In this document: piece by piece, positions 1 through 13,200 of the stretch
Layout of the letters: every line of letters starts with the position of its first letter
Numbering within the stretch: the first letter of the stretch is position 1
Assembly: GCA_002224055.1 (NCBI GenBank)
Contig: AZLU01000006.1
Span: 1 to 64,000, forward strand
DNA length: 64,000 bases
Origin: Pezizomycotina sp. ARF18
Taxonomy: Eukaryota; Ascomycota
Reading direction: 5' to 3'
Program-made: the position numbers and the translations under genes
Notes under the pieces: generated by a model
Databases searched by the model: none
Told to the model about the DNA's origin: nothing
What the model saw: only the letters and a program-made list of their open reading frames with translations

Positions 1-2690
1 ATATTATCATTGTTTAGTCTCAGATAGAAATAGAAAGTAATATCGAAGACCCAGGCAGTTTAGTTTTTCATCGGAGTAGATGTTTATCCCCTGAGCTTAG
101 AGATTGCGATGAAGATATTATATCCCGGCCGAATCCCGATGCTGAATGTTAAATTCGCGAATATCATCCCGCCTAGCGTACTTTTCAGAAATGCGCAGCC
201 GGACAGAATAGAAATATATATGCCGTCGACTTCAAGAGTAATCAATTGGTAATCCCTCAACCTGCTCGGTGCGGCGACTTTGCTTTTATATGTAAGCATC
301 CGTATCGATCCAGATAGCCACGGCACGAAACGCAATGCTGCATGTCATTATCCCAGGAGGCGTGTTCAATCAATTTAAAAGTTAGACTGTCTCCAGATGT
401 TCTAATAAGAATTATCCCCTTGCCTCCGTACCCCGCGTCTTTGTATTGTCTACTACAACATAGCTTATGCAGCCCGTTCACCTCCAATATTACTGATGCC
501 ATATGAATCGGGACGGCTGCTGGTTGGTAAAATCTACATATCGGTCACGCGAATATTCGTGTCTCATAAGACTATACTCCTTTCGGAAGGCTTACGGAAC
601 AGAATGGGCTTGCTTTTGAGACCAATTATCGCGAGAACTTGATATGGTGACTGCTGTATAGTAGAGCCCTGTGGCGAACACCGTTAGCGGCGCATTATGC
701 AAAATCCGGCCGTCTCGAGCTCGTCAACTAGTATTCATTTTTTTTTTATACTTGCGTTTCTCCGATTCTGTCTAACTCTATATGTCTCTATCTGTTCGAT
801 ACCGAAACGTAGCCGCTCTAGTTAATTTGGAATATCGACCCGCTCGAGTGCTCCCAAAGCCATTTGCGAGAGAGTCCTCTGCACAGCGGTCCCTGATGCG
901 AAGGGTTGATCAATTTTGTATCGAAGGCGATGAGATGAATTTTACAATATCCCGCTCTGCCAATCAACTGATGCAAAATTTATCCGTCGATGTCGTTTGA
1001 ATCTTACCGCTTCTTCGCAAGATCCAAAAAACTAGAAAGCTTATAAGCGGTGAGTTTGATCGTGTGTCGTCGTGTATCGCCTCCTCGTTGTAGGCTTTCA
1101 ACATTCAACATTTCTCGACAAACGATCAATCTGGATACGTTATCGTTTGCTGGTAAGGTTCGCCAGAGGAATCTCCATGAGTAGATAGAGAATATGAAGG
1201 CAGGATGAACGTATGCTCCTGTCAGATTGTCTGCGTTCAAACAAGTCGGTTTCACACTAGATCTATCCTGCCGCTGTTGCCGTGGATAAATCAGTTAGTA
1301 TCTTGCAGAAGCTAGCGCTAGCTACCAGTCGTCAACGAAGTAACGAGTTCATCTACAACTAGCGACGGGTGAGATATCGGCTGATTGGTAGTAGATGAGC
1401 TAGCTTTAGATGTCACCAAAGCGGATACTTGACCATAATCATTCGTGTCGTTATGATGAGGCCGCAACGAACCCGGAATCAAAATGAGAACGTATGATGC
1501 GTTGGGGATATTGCTAGCCGTATTGACTCGATTACCCTCTTTGATTTCCTCGGTTTTGTTTATGGTTCGGACGTGAGGCGTTCTAACTACCCTTATCGTC
1601 GATGCATTTGTCCGGATTTACGCCAGTCATTAATACAAAAAGCCTTTATGCTTATGCCGGTGTTTCCAGAAGGGCATAGCACCCTGTGCATCGCGATTTT
1701 ATCGTCAAGGGCCGAGGCGATGCATTGCACTAATCAATTTTCCAACTATGCTATCGTTCAGTACCCTGAAGCTTTTTCAATAGAAGAAAAGAATCAGCTA
1801 CTATCAGAGAAGCCGGTTCTCCGTCGTTTATAACGAACAAAACCGGAAATATAACATGAGCATTACGACGCCGTCGCTGCCTCGCGGCTCGGATCGCGCG
1901 CGTGTTGTATAGAAGATGGTTAGCTCTAATCTAAGAATTACGACCTATCGTTCCTCTGATTCGTTGCGTATTGACTCGTGTGGTTTATGATGCCAGTATG
2001 GTAGCGCTTAGAATATCACATGGAAGGTCACACGCAGTGCGCGTCGATTAGCAAAACATGCAATAGTATCAATTCTCGGTATGCAGCCCGAGTACTTTCA
2101 CGTTTTCGTTATGCCGCCGAGCGCGGGGTGGGTTCTACTACTCTTTATCGTAGAGTTGTTCACCAATACTCATGTTTTGTCCCACTCTTCAAATGGATAT
2201 TATCCTGCGTGCGCCTTGCTTATTTCGTTTCGAAGAGTGTTTATCATCCAAGCAGACCCAACATAGTACGCCTGTATTATAGTAAACCACCCTGAATAGA
2301 TGACTACGAAAATAATTACCAGTATCGTAACGCATCGTTAACGTTGGTAGCACTATGCCACCTGAAGCGTACTTGAGTCGAATGTATATTTCCTGATGGC
2401 CCGGGTCACTTAATATAGTTGCGGCGTTTACGCCTTGGAAGCTTAACTCGAACTAATTATGGAATAAACCCGTCCGCTTCTGCTATAATAACAAAATCAA
2501 CAAATACGTTTGCTCGATAGAGTAGTACGAGGTATCGCTAGTTAGATGCTTATCCAAACGCTGATGTATGTCACTTTGATAATATGCGCTAGTATGAAGG
2601 ACTAGAGTGTGAGGATACGGATATCAACTGGCGGTGATATAGAATATTAATATTGCACTTAAGTTAACGGTTTAGATCGAAATCTAGATA
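1..2690. other. Gene-free island with distinct base texture
   Basis: I recognise no gene, RNA or mobile element here. Open frames are all below about 95 codons, overlap on both strands and show no family motif. The texture differs from the other spacers: mixed sequence, many CG and TA steps, and almost no A/T homopolymers except a T run near 738. Around 2,690-2,830 it changes abruptly to A/T-rich, homopolymer-containing DNA. It resembles the island at about 10.3-15.6 kb, so an old degenerated repeat block is my inference. I could not show that the two share sequence. Confidence 0.45.
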
Positions 2691-2699
2691 CTGTTGTTT

Positions 2700-3761
2700 G
2701 TTGAAGTTGTTTGTTTGTTTCTACTTGCTGAAATCAATACTTATTATAAGCTCACCAAATATTATTAGAAGTAACAATAACCCTAGTCAAGTCTCCCTCC
2801 GAAGAAAGAAAGAAAAAAAAAAAAAAAAAAAACCAGAAAATTCTAGTTTCCTTGGCTAAAGCACACAAGTGCAAAAAAGCTTCCATAATTTCTCCACTTC
2901 AAACTACCTAGGTATTCTATACTTACTAACGATAGGTATTGTGTATTTTGTTAAATTTCTTTGAATATATAAAAAACCAATTTCCTACTTTAATCTCTTT
3001 TCGGGAATATACTAGAATACATTTATCTCGAGACGGCTAATGCTAAGCCGCTCTAAAAAAAAAAAAAAAAAAGGAAAAGAGAGAATCCGCAGCACTACAA
3101 TAAAGAAAAATTACAATAATAAATACAGGTTCCATCCAACTCGCGTTTACCAATAATGTGTATACTTGCTATAGTAGAAACAGTTTGCAATAGAAGAACA
3201 GGGGGAAGGCAGGTGTTAAGGGAGAAAAGATACGACAAAACAATAAAGTGGTAAATAAGTTTTAAATATATTTGATTCGATAATAAACCGATAATTTCCT
3301 CCAACAGAAAGCTCCTAAGAGACTAGAAAGGGGGGAGGGGAGAACGGGAATCGATATATTCGTAAAACTCATGGGAAACGTGTATTGGGAAAAAGGCAGG
3401 CAGAACACAAAAAAGGGAAAGCTAGCAAAACATACGCCTTGAAAAAAGTCCAGTTATTCTGTATATCTCTATAAACTCACGTAGTGAAATGAAATAGGGA
3501 GAGGAAAGAGGTGAGAAGTAAAGGGGGGAAATGAATAGAGAAGTTCTCCAAACTATTTGACGAAGGTGGAAAAGAAAAAGCATCTCCAGTTCAACTGTCG
3601 AGAACAGAGAAAAAATCCATCCTAATGCATATATTAAGAAGTGAATATGTTTTTTGGTCAGTTCCGTGGACAAAAGGCCCAGGGAACTCCAATTAAAAAG
3701 AAATAGGTAATACAAAAACACACCCTGCCAAATATTACATAGATTTAGTAGGCGTTCATTT
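2700..3761. other. A/T-rich spacer downstream of CAC2
   Basis: This stretch is the 3' flank of the CAC2 gene, which reads toward it. It holds two A runs (about 2813-2832 and 3055-3072) and purine-rich tracts. I see no gene. The open frames here run through low-complexity sequence and lack motifs. Confidence 0.5.
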
Positions 3762-6269
3762 TTACGACTGCATTTCGTCCCTACTAACCGGCGTCGGCGC
3801 AATTCTCCTCCTCTTCTTGTCGCCCCTTTATCCGCCTCGCTAACCTCCTTCTTCTCTTCGGTCTTGGTCTCCGGCTCAACAGTCGCTTCGGGCGCGCTTT
3901 CCTTCGTAGCGCTCGCCTCTCTCTTGCCCAAAACGGTCGGGACAGCGGTAGCCGGCGTAGTTGGCGGCGTGGTAGCAGGAGGCGTCGTTAGCGGAACCTC
4001 GAGCTACCCGTGACGTCGAACTAACACCGGGGACGCTGGATATGATCGGCGTCGGGTCGTTCCTAACTTCCGACGAGGGCGTCGCGGGTACGTATTGCGC
4101 CATGCTCGTGATCGTCGCTATGCTAGAGTTACTCAGCGACCGGGCAGGCGAAGCGGCGGCGCCCGGGTCGGTGTTGTGGCGGTAAGCGGTAGGGTTCCTG
4201 GAACGGTGAGTTGTTGAAGGAAGAGCTCGACGAGTCGCTCGGAAGGGTGCCTGCATGGTCGTGGCGGAGAGGCTAGGTGTCATTGGCGTCATAGCAGGGC
4301 CATCAAAATACGGTTCCCAGTTCACCCGGCGAGAAAGTAACGACGGACAGAAACCGTCCGTGGACGACATGAGAAGCGTGAGGCCATCAGGTGCCCTAGG
4401 AATTATGTCAGTACGTCATAGGGCAGCATCAGGTTAGGGAAATGAACTTACCAGGTAAGATCGGTAAAAGCGGCGTAGTGCAAATTGCTGACTATACAAA
4501 GTGGGGTCTGTTGCTGTGTGTCGTATATCAATACCGAGTCCTGCGTGGCCACTGCATAGACTATCCTGAACGGCAAAGCAAATACGGCATTCGTAGCAGC
4601 AGCACTCGAACCGCTCGGTGTTGTAGAACCCGATGGAGCGGAAGTCGGCGCTTCCTTGTCTTGGTTCATTGCCGGAGGCGGCAAGGCGGTCATGTTTTCA
4701 TCCCGGAAGACGTGTCGACCGTGATGTGCTTCGTCGCAACGGAAGATTTTCTCAGGTTGTACTTGATTGCGAGCAGCTCACGGCGATAGAAGGCTTCTTG
4801 TGGCCGGGTAAGTGCGCAATCGGCGGCTTATTGAGCCCCGCTCGTGTATAGATGTAAACAGTGTTGATAATGTCGTCTGCAGTCTTGATACCATCGTCGT
4901 TCAAGGGGTGGGCCACTTTGTACTGACCGGATGGCGTTAGCAGTAAGCTGCCGTCCGGAGTGAAGGTAAGGCCGCCTAAAGAACGAGGTCATGCATCGTT
5001 GCAATATAGCATATGATTGCGAGCACCTAAGCTGTACAACTTCGGCGAATCCGCGGGCTTGACTGCTGGTAACGGAAGAGCAGGCGAGGGTGATGTAGAT
5101 CGGCGTAGCGACGGTGACGAGCTGAATGACGATCTGCGGCTATGTGCTTTGAGCGGTGGGTTCATGGGCATCGAAAACGAAGTGGGGGTACCGGGCGTTG
5201 ATGGAACAGGGGATGCCAGTGCGCCAGAAACGTCGGATGTTGTATTGTGCCGGTGCGTTGATTCAGATTCAAGTCCGGTGGGGCCGGGCTGCTTGATGTG
5301 GTCCTTCTGGTCGGTGGCAGATCCATCTTGGAGATTTTGCCGTGTTGCGACAGGGTAAATTGGCATCCTTGGTCTTCAGTGTGTAAATGTGTACGGAGCG
5401 GTCCGAGCTTTGTGTAGCAACGTATTCGTTCAAGGATCCAAGCTACGCCCTGGACGTAGTGCTGGTGTTCGGCGATTTGGCGTATTATCTGGCCTGTTTG
5501 AAACCGTCAGAAATGTGATACAAGCAACAACATTAAAAAAAAGAAAAAAAAATTTTCTCTTGGAGAAGGCAGAAAAAAATTTCCATTTACTTACCAGTTT
5601 GTGAATTGTATATACGGGCAATGTTGTCCATGCTCCCGGTTATGAAAAATTCGCCATCTGGCGACACGCAAGATCGTATATTTCGGATCCCATCGAACGG
5701 CACATGTGTTTCAGCCTCCATGTTTCCTTATCGTCAAGGTCTTCCTCCCCAAAAGCCTTGTTCGTGTGAATATCCGAGGGTACCCACAAAATGACGTTCC
5801 ATCGTCACCGGCGGATGCCAACATCTCCCCTGTAGAAGGCATTATGTCAGTAATGGAATGAAGAGACCACGACAAGGACCTCCCTGTACTATTCAAGGGA
5901 CCGGTGAAAAAGGAAAAACGCGTGGGACCTACCTCTGGGGCAGAATCGTACGACATTGACGGCCTGCGTGTGTTTGCTCAGTGTGCTGAGGTAGCTAACC
6001 TTCCGGTCGTCTTCCCAGAAAGTTTCCAAAGCTATTCGAAGCCGTCCAAATAAACATTAGCAAACAGCCCCGAGCCAGCGTCAAAATTTGCTGAATCGAA
6101 AATGAAGATTGGTTTTTTTTTTTTTTTTTTTTTTTTGGTTTCTTCTTCTTACCGCTGACATTGTTATCGCCTCCAGCAGTGGCTAGTCGTTTCCCGTTGG
6201 TTCAAAGTGAGCCGAATAGATTGCCTGGTTCTCTTGGTGCCAATGGATGGTGAGAGGAATAGCCCTCAT
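3762..6269 (-). CDS. cac2: Chromatin assembly factor 1 subunit B (CAC2, WD40)
   Basis: This is the WD40 subunit of CAF-1, which deposits H3-H4 behind the replication fork. The start at 6267-6269 gives MRAIPLTIHWHQENQAIYSA, the usual family N terminus, followed by LATAGGDNN. WD repeats follow: KHTQAVNVVRFCPRG, EMLASAGDDGT, SPDGEFFITGSMDNIARIYN, HYVQGVAW and FTLSQHGKISKMD. The B-subunit signatures VYAVATQDSVLIYDTQQQ, VSNLHYAAFTDLTW and LMSSTDGFC come next. A Ser/Pro/Thr-rich tail ends in KKRRRIAPTPVSRDEMQS with the stop at 3762-3764. Introns are visible at 5494-5594 and 4396-4451 (56 bp, CTAAC branch), with another near 6060-6160. The frame changes by one base just after STDGFC and returns at the T4 run before DGPAM, so VVTFSPGELGTVF lies in a second frame. 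I take these as assembly indels. Length, about 740 residues, fits the family. Confidence 0.9.
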
Positions 6270-9200
6270 TTGGTGGCAGGTAGACGTCCGTAGCCGTCTC
6301 AGAATTGAAATTGATTTGTATCCTTTGATGGAGTGATTCCTAGAGGCCCAGGTATCGTGAGATTCGAGAGTTTGCAGGTCTGTTGAAGGGAGGGCTGGAT
6401 TACAGGCTGGTAATCCGTGACGTTTATTGGCTTGTGATAGCGTTTCCAAAGTAACAAAACTTTCAGCGGTTCTAGCTCTCCACGGGAGGGTTTGCTCTCC
6501 AAAATGCGAACGACAGAAGGGTTTAAACACGATAATGACAAGGGCAATACTGAGTAGTAGTAGGAGAGTAGGTAGTAGTAATAATGAGTAAAGTTGATTG
6601 AAGAAAGTGAAGGGGAGGGTGGTGGTGGTGATGGTGATGGAAGAGGGAGAAGAATAAAAAAAAAAAAAAAAATTGTGGTGGTTAGTTAGTGGTATTTTTT
6701 TTGATGTGTGTAATAATAAAATTTGAAGGTGGGTGGTGGTGTGGTGTGTGGGAAGGGCACTTTCTTTGGGTGCGTTTGGCGTAAAGTGGGTATGTATTAT
6801 TTTGGCAGTGGCATGTCCCGCAAAATTAAAATAAAAAATAAATAAATAAAAAAAAATAAAAATAAAAATAAAATAAAATAATTATTTATAAAATGAAAGA
6901 ATAAGATATAATACGAATCACAGTATCAATTTACCCCCAGGATGTGCTATAGAAAGAAACACTGCAAGCAGATACCCAAGCTAGACCGTAAGGATCTCTA
7001 ATCTGCTCTTAGAGATCGAAACTAACGCTGAAAAGAGGAAACAAAGACGAAAAAAAGTTTGTATCTTAACCTAAGTAACTCCCTGTGTTTTTCTCTCCTC
7101 CGTGTCTCACTAGTGCTAGCAATGCTGTATACTGATTCCGATGCAGAGAGAGAAAGGAATACAAAGTGAGATACTCCACCGAATAGCGAGATCACAGTGC
7201 AGACTCTCGTACATGCACGGTAAAGATACTCTGTTTACTAACTGTCATGTATTGTATGTACCTCCTTCCTGACTTTACTTCACTTCTTAGCTCTCTTGTC
7301 TGTTCTCAACTTGCAGTGTGGGAGAAAAAATAAACCATAATTTACACTGTCAAGTACGAGTTACAGCGCGGGTTTGTAGCAGAAAGACTCTGTAATGTAC
7401 TTTCTCATCACTTATTCCCACAGCAGAAATAAAAAAGCATACTTCCCCTTTGGAGAAATGATTAAGAAATCAAAAAAAAAAAAAAAAAAAAAAAAAGAAG
7501 CTAAGAGAAACGCGTGTGCGAAGGGTAAAAAAAAGGAAGACAACCGCTATTATGACCGCCAACCATGCAAATGATCGGGGAAGGGGAGATCCTTGCTGAT
7601 CGTCTGCTATTGGTGGTCGGCGGTCATAAAAAAACACAAACGATAAGAAACAATTACTATTGTTTATCGATCATTAAGGAAAGGCTGTCCTCCCCTAGTA
7701 CCTACTACCTAACACCTTGCTCGACTGATACTGTAACAAAAGTAAACGCTATTACGATCTCAAAGAGGAGGGTCCTTAAGGCAATATGCATCTCCCGCTA
7801 GGCCTCCTGGAGAAGAGCTCTCTAATTGGCTCTTCCTCCGTCATATTTCCCCACAAAAAGCCACCGTTCGTGGTGGCAATCTTTTTTTCGTTTCTCTTAA
7901 GGATTACTCTAGAGTCTTAGCTCAAGAGAATCTCATTTTATTGTTCCTTTTTGCACTTTTGCATTGACATTGAATATAGCTTCGGGTTCATCGGCAGTAT
8001 CCGTCGTCTACTTGCACATCTTAGGTACATTGAAAAGTTAATAATTTTTTTTTTCTCCTCCGTCCGTCTCCTTTTCGTGCGATTTTCTCCTTCGAGATCT
8101 ATTAAGCGTTGGATATGTATCATCGTACATCAATCTGCACGTCGAAAGCATTTCTCTCTAATCACAATGGCGTTTAAAGTTTTTTTTTTTTTTTTTTTTT
8201 TCTAAGGGAGCGAAGGTATGCATGCGAGTTTTGTATACATATTGCAAGAGCTCGGTTTACCGTAAGCTGTGCCCCGTGCAAGGGTTTGTTTTAACAGACG
8301 AAGATAAATAGCATATACACAACTATCAAAACGGAGAAGGGCCATAAGGAAGCACCTTGTACGGGCTGTTTAAAAAAGAACTGATGTTCGAGGAGTCCAG
8401 TATGTTACGAACCGAGAGGATAATAACAGCCTTACCTTAACGTTAACCACCCACCAAGAAAAAAAAGAAAAAAAAAATAAAAAAAATAGGGCTACATCAC
8501 TATATCTCCCCCAAATGTTCTATAATAAGGCAGAGCAACCTATTAACAATTTCTTATCAGCTAACGCTTCTTGTCCCTTTTTTTTTTTAGTTCTGAGCGC
8601 ATAATACCGCATTCCAGATAAAAGCTGCAACAGAGAGCAAAGGGGGACGAATTCCCGAGTATCCTAAAAACAAAATAATAACGAAAGATAATAAATCAGA
8701 TCATAAGAGTGATACAGCACGCGCACGAAGCAGTAGCTGCAAGAGCTACCGAGATTTGGAAATTTCAGGGAAACACTATATATTTTATTAATAATATTAT
8801 ATATCAATTGCAACAGACATTGAGGTTCCAGACAACACTAAGTAAGATAGGGAAACCATATGATAGACGCCAGAAGGCTCATTACAGGACCACTGCCGTA
8901 TTAGCTAGAGTAATTAGTGATATTTCCGTTGCTCTCGGAAATGTCGGCATGGTTACCTCTGAAGATCTTACACAAAGAAATCTTTGTGTTCGGTGAGAGG
9001 AATCTGACATGTATATGTATCCGGACGTAACGCAACACAAGGGAAAAAAAGTAAAATAAGCACTAGTATCAGGATTGTAAACATATAAGACACCTTTGTG
9101 TAATAAACAAATTAAAAAGATAGCATATTAAAAAATAAGGATCCCTTGCGTTGTTCAGGTGCTATGGAACCCTTAAGAATCAACGGATATTAGTATTCCA

Positions 9201-9831
9201 GAGAAGCCCCCAAAACCAGACGCTTTTGATATTTTACAGGGTATGAGGCTTTTTTTTTTTTTTTTCGCTAGTTCTCTTTATTTTGACGCTCTCTATAATT
9301 TCTTCGCATTCCGATCCCTAAGGGGGGGGACCCGCCCTGTCGCCGACGGCGCCTTCTCTTTCGCTCGACATGCCTTTCTTTTCAAGGGTCTCGCGGCAGG
9401 GTAAAATATTCCTCCCCCCCGCCCCCCCAGTTATTACATTTTTTACTCGAGGGCTGTCTAGCTTGTTGCTAGGCTAAAATGTCGGCCTCCGTTTTCCCTT
9501 AAATTAATACGAGCAAAATGGAAAGGAGATCCCTCTGATTCCGTGATTATACCACCCATTTCATCGCCGGTTATATTATATAGCTGGCTAGTATAACCCT
9601 TGCCCTGCCTTCTCTCTCTCGCTCCTTTTCCCTTCCCTTGCAAAACTACGCACCAATTACTTATAAAGTTCTAAAAGGTTCTTGATCCACAAACTGCACG
9701 GCAGGTGGTCAAAGCAATGCCGTTTTCTTAGTACTTACTCGATTTGAAAAAAAAAACCCCTTTTTTTCAACGACACAATGCAGGTCTTTTAAAAAATAAA
9801 GGAGCTTTGGATTTTAATTGGCTAGCCCTGC

Positions 9832-9833
<2 letters not shown>
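6270..9833. other. Spacer upstream of CAC2, homopolymer-rich
   Basis: No gene recognised. The first 400 bases hold GTA/GTG-rich simple sequence and an A run that would lie in the CAC2 promoter. Further on are A or T runs at 6657-6673, 7472-7496 (25 A), about 8180-8201 and 9250-9265, and an A/AAT-rich patch at 6826-6890. Short open frames (for example 7565-7801 and 8709-8996) show no motif, codon bias or splice logic that I can defend. C and G runs occur at 9324-9331 and 9413-9429. Confidence 0.5.

Positions 9834-9865
<32 letters not shown>
9834..9865. repeat. T32 homopolymer
   Basis: This unbroken run of 32 T is the longest homopolymer in the window. It lies at the left edge of the homopolymer-poor island that follows, so it marks the boundary between the two kinds of non-coding DNA. 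The exact length may be wrong if the assembly is from long reads. Confidence 0.8.
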
Positions 9866-10279
9866 CAATAAGTTCTCATTGAGAAATAAAGCGTTGGGAG
9901 TGAGATGATTTAGAACGGCAGATACGGAGTATAATTGCGAAGAGCAGCGGTAGCTCGGAAGGGTAATTGTAGCCGGTTCAACCGTTTCCCTCAGAATCTT
10001 TCACTGTAAACAACATGACAAGTGGAATTTCGTGTATGGTAACCGAAGGATTTTTCAGTACTCTCATCGATCCATTCAACCTACTCATCTGCTAGCATCC
10101 ACATCAAATGTTTCATTGTAGCTGATTTACCCGATATATTAGCTAAAGAAAGCTCTATTTGTAACAGTACTATTTGTTCATCTTCCCTGATACAGCTTAC
10201 AAATTAAGCACAACTTTTACAAGAAACAATTTGAATGTTTTTGAAACGATTGTAAATTTACTACATTAGCGCTTGGCTT

Positions 10280-13200
10280 GTGACACACAGCATTTGAGGT
10301 TGAGAGCGAATGGGGAATTTAGACATAACAGAGCGTCTATGAAACAAGGAACCCTTAGGATATTTTCACATAAAGCGAAATATATGAAAGACATGCCTCC
10401 TAGTAAGTACATCGTGAAACTATATTTCAATTTGGGAATTATATATATTATTGAACGGCTATATCGTTATATCAAATAGTCAATTGGACAATCGATTTAA
10501 TATACGTTAAGCGCTTGGCTGTGCAAGGAGCTCAAGCCCATTCCATCACCCTGGAGGAGATTATACGATGATCCCTAGCGCGCTTCAAGACGTAAATCAA
10601 GTTGGACAAATTAAAAATCAGTTGAAGAATACATTGCTACTCTATAAGTTGATAGGAAGCGTTCTCTTCACAAGGCGCAAATTTATAATGCGTGTAACTG
10701 CTGTTTGTACTGTATATTTTAAGCGCGAATATTGGCATCGTTGCCCTTCAATACAGCCATAGAATTGGAAAGTAGGCTACTTTTTTATCATAGAGGTCGT
10801 GCGGTTTTTGTTCAATCTTTACTTATCAAAGTAGTGCCGCATGGCAGAATTTCAGTAATATCTGCCGCCGGCGTTCTTACTACGCCACTAGGCGCTCAGT
10901 TTATCGGTATAGGGAGTTCGTCTCATGCCGATAAGTCCTATCTGCAAAATTTGAACAACAAGGCTCCATTCCGTATGGTGGGATCCTTACTATACAGCGC
11001 GAAATGGTCTGGATGAGATGTTAAGTATCCCAAGGCCAGTAGTTGAAGCTCCCTTTGATATGCGGCGCGGTGCGCAGGTTGTGGCTTGAAATGCATGTAG
11101 AGCAATATGGCAAGGGATGCATAATCATCACATATATACTGAATAGCCACTCGGTACCCTATGCCTTTGTGACCGATGCTGCCTTGATCCCCGGCTACAT
11201 TCTCGTACGCGCTAATGTATGAATCCATAATCTAATATGTTGAGCATTATAGCAATCTGGGTATCGGGGGGAGTTCGGCTCTACAGTACTCAAGCTTAGT
11301 ATATGAAGTCCGCTTGATCAACCTAATACCAGTATGCGACGGTTGCTGGAAGTAAGTCCAGAATCGGTGCTACTATTAAAGATATCTTCCCAATAACGTG
11401 AATTATCGTAAACTGCATTCATAACCTCAGAGACAATTGCATGTCTCCGTTAACACCGGTCAAGACCAAGAGATGATTGATTAGTAGCATGCGTTTTCCG
11501 CTAGTAGAGATCGTTACTATGGAAATTATAGATTTATACGTGGTTCAGAAAGGCACGGCGGCTTCGTGGAGTTGCTGGTATGAGAAGTAACTCTTGTGAA
11601 CTTCGTCCTTTTGCTTCATTTTGGAGTGATGCTGTGTGAAATTCTAGGGTCCAGCGAATCCCAAACGGATCGGCGGTCCATGAACAAAACTTAACTTAGT
11701 CATTGTCGCATCTTCATAGGCTCCGCAATCCACTCGGCGAAGCAGGACGGCTCCTTTATAAATTGCAAGGGCATAAGCGTTTTCTTTATCCATTGACCGC
11801 GCATGCGTCAGCTACAGTTTTAACAATCGATATCGTGGCTCCACTCCGGCTTGAACAGCCTGCTAAATCCAGAAACGGTTTTATGGAATTCTCGTGGTTT
11901 CATCGTCTCCAATAAGACGGAAGACATCTGTTAGAGAGGCAATGTTCTAGTATGGATATTACTCGTCCTCGCGATTGTCCTACATCTCTCGTGAACATTC
12001 GAACTATGCCTCTTACGCGGCCTTGATGTGAACTCTGGGGTATGCAGAACGCTCTTAGTCCTGGGTCCGGCTTTTGATTTGCCCTGGATTTGAGATTCTC
12101 AGATTTAGCCAATTATCCTGTCTCTAAGAGATCGTTTAATTTATATTTCCGATGCTTGGCTTCATCTAATGGCCGTCAAAAGATGATGTCCGTCAGATTT
12201 ACTATCGCGGTTTGCTCATGTCCCTCGCTTGGCTCCAGATGGATTTCTATCCTGAGAGAAAACTCTAAAGCTGAAATGCTTTCGTAGCTGCCCGTCATGA
12301 CTTTAGGCGATACATTAGCTTTCGCTAGACGGCACTAATAACACCTCTGCTACTCCAGAAGCCAGGGAGGTATCAGCATTGTACCGATTCGGCCCGTATC
12401 GAAACTTTTCCACCCTTCGCTCGAGGATGTAATCGTAGAAAATGTATCCTCGCAACGTCTGTATCTATGGCAGTCTCTTCAATGTTCTAGATCGCTTTAT
12501 GGAAAGTTTGATCGGTTTCGACGAACTATCAAAAGTTCTTCGCCGGCCTAAATATGAACTTTGAAGTAAGAATATGCTGCGGTTTCATCTTTTTTTGATC
12601 AAGCCTTCCGGCTACGGTATTGACGCGAAGCTTTCTGCTGTTTCGTCTACGATTTTTCTTTGTGATATTACGCATATCCATCTATTGGGAAACCACGAAA
12701 TATATATATTCGTTATAAGTAGACCGTGTACCCTTGCGTGTTCAAGAACATGCATCGCTGGTAAGGGACTGCTATCAATATCACACAGCTCGCGCCCATC
12801 CACCAAAATTATACGACGACTCATAGAAAGCCTTTCTGCCTATGAGTCTCGCTACCATCTGGTTAGGCGCCATCTAATCTACTCTACTCGCATGTAATGC
12901 TAATTGCCTTGTATCTTCTTTGACACATATTTGTTCCCGTTTATATTGCGAAAGCCTCTACAACTCTACAAAACATATGCTGACTCTAGTTCGCGCTCGC
13001 TAACGTTCTATTAAAGTGCCGTGCTCGATTTAGTCAGTCAATCATTAAATCAGAAATATATTGACGGTGCTGGTAAGGTACTCCTGCGTATGACAGCTGC
13101 GTCGACGGTGTATATACGCTCTCTATCTAACCTTCTACGCTACGTACTGAGTAGAGCGGCGTATAACAAGGTCATATCCACCACGCCATTGGTAGAGCAC

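Noticed and set aside
9940-9990. Possible tRNA (box A-like TAGCTCGGAAGGG and box B-like GGTTCAACC)
   Set aside because: No acceptor pairing, anticodon stem or proper spacing between the boxes; box A has mismatches at conserved positions.
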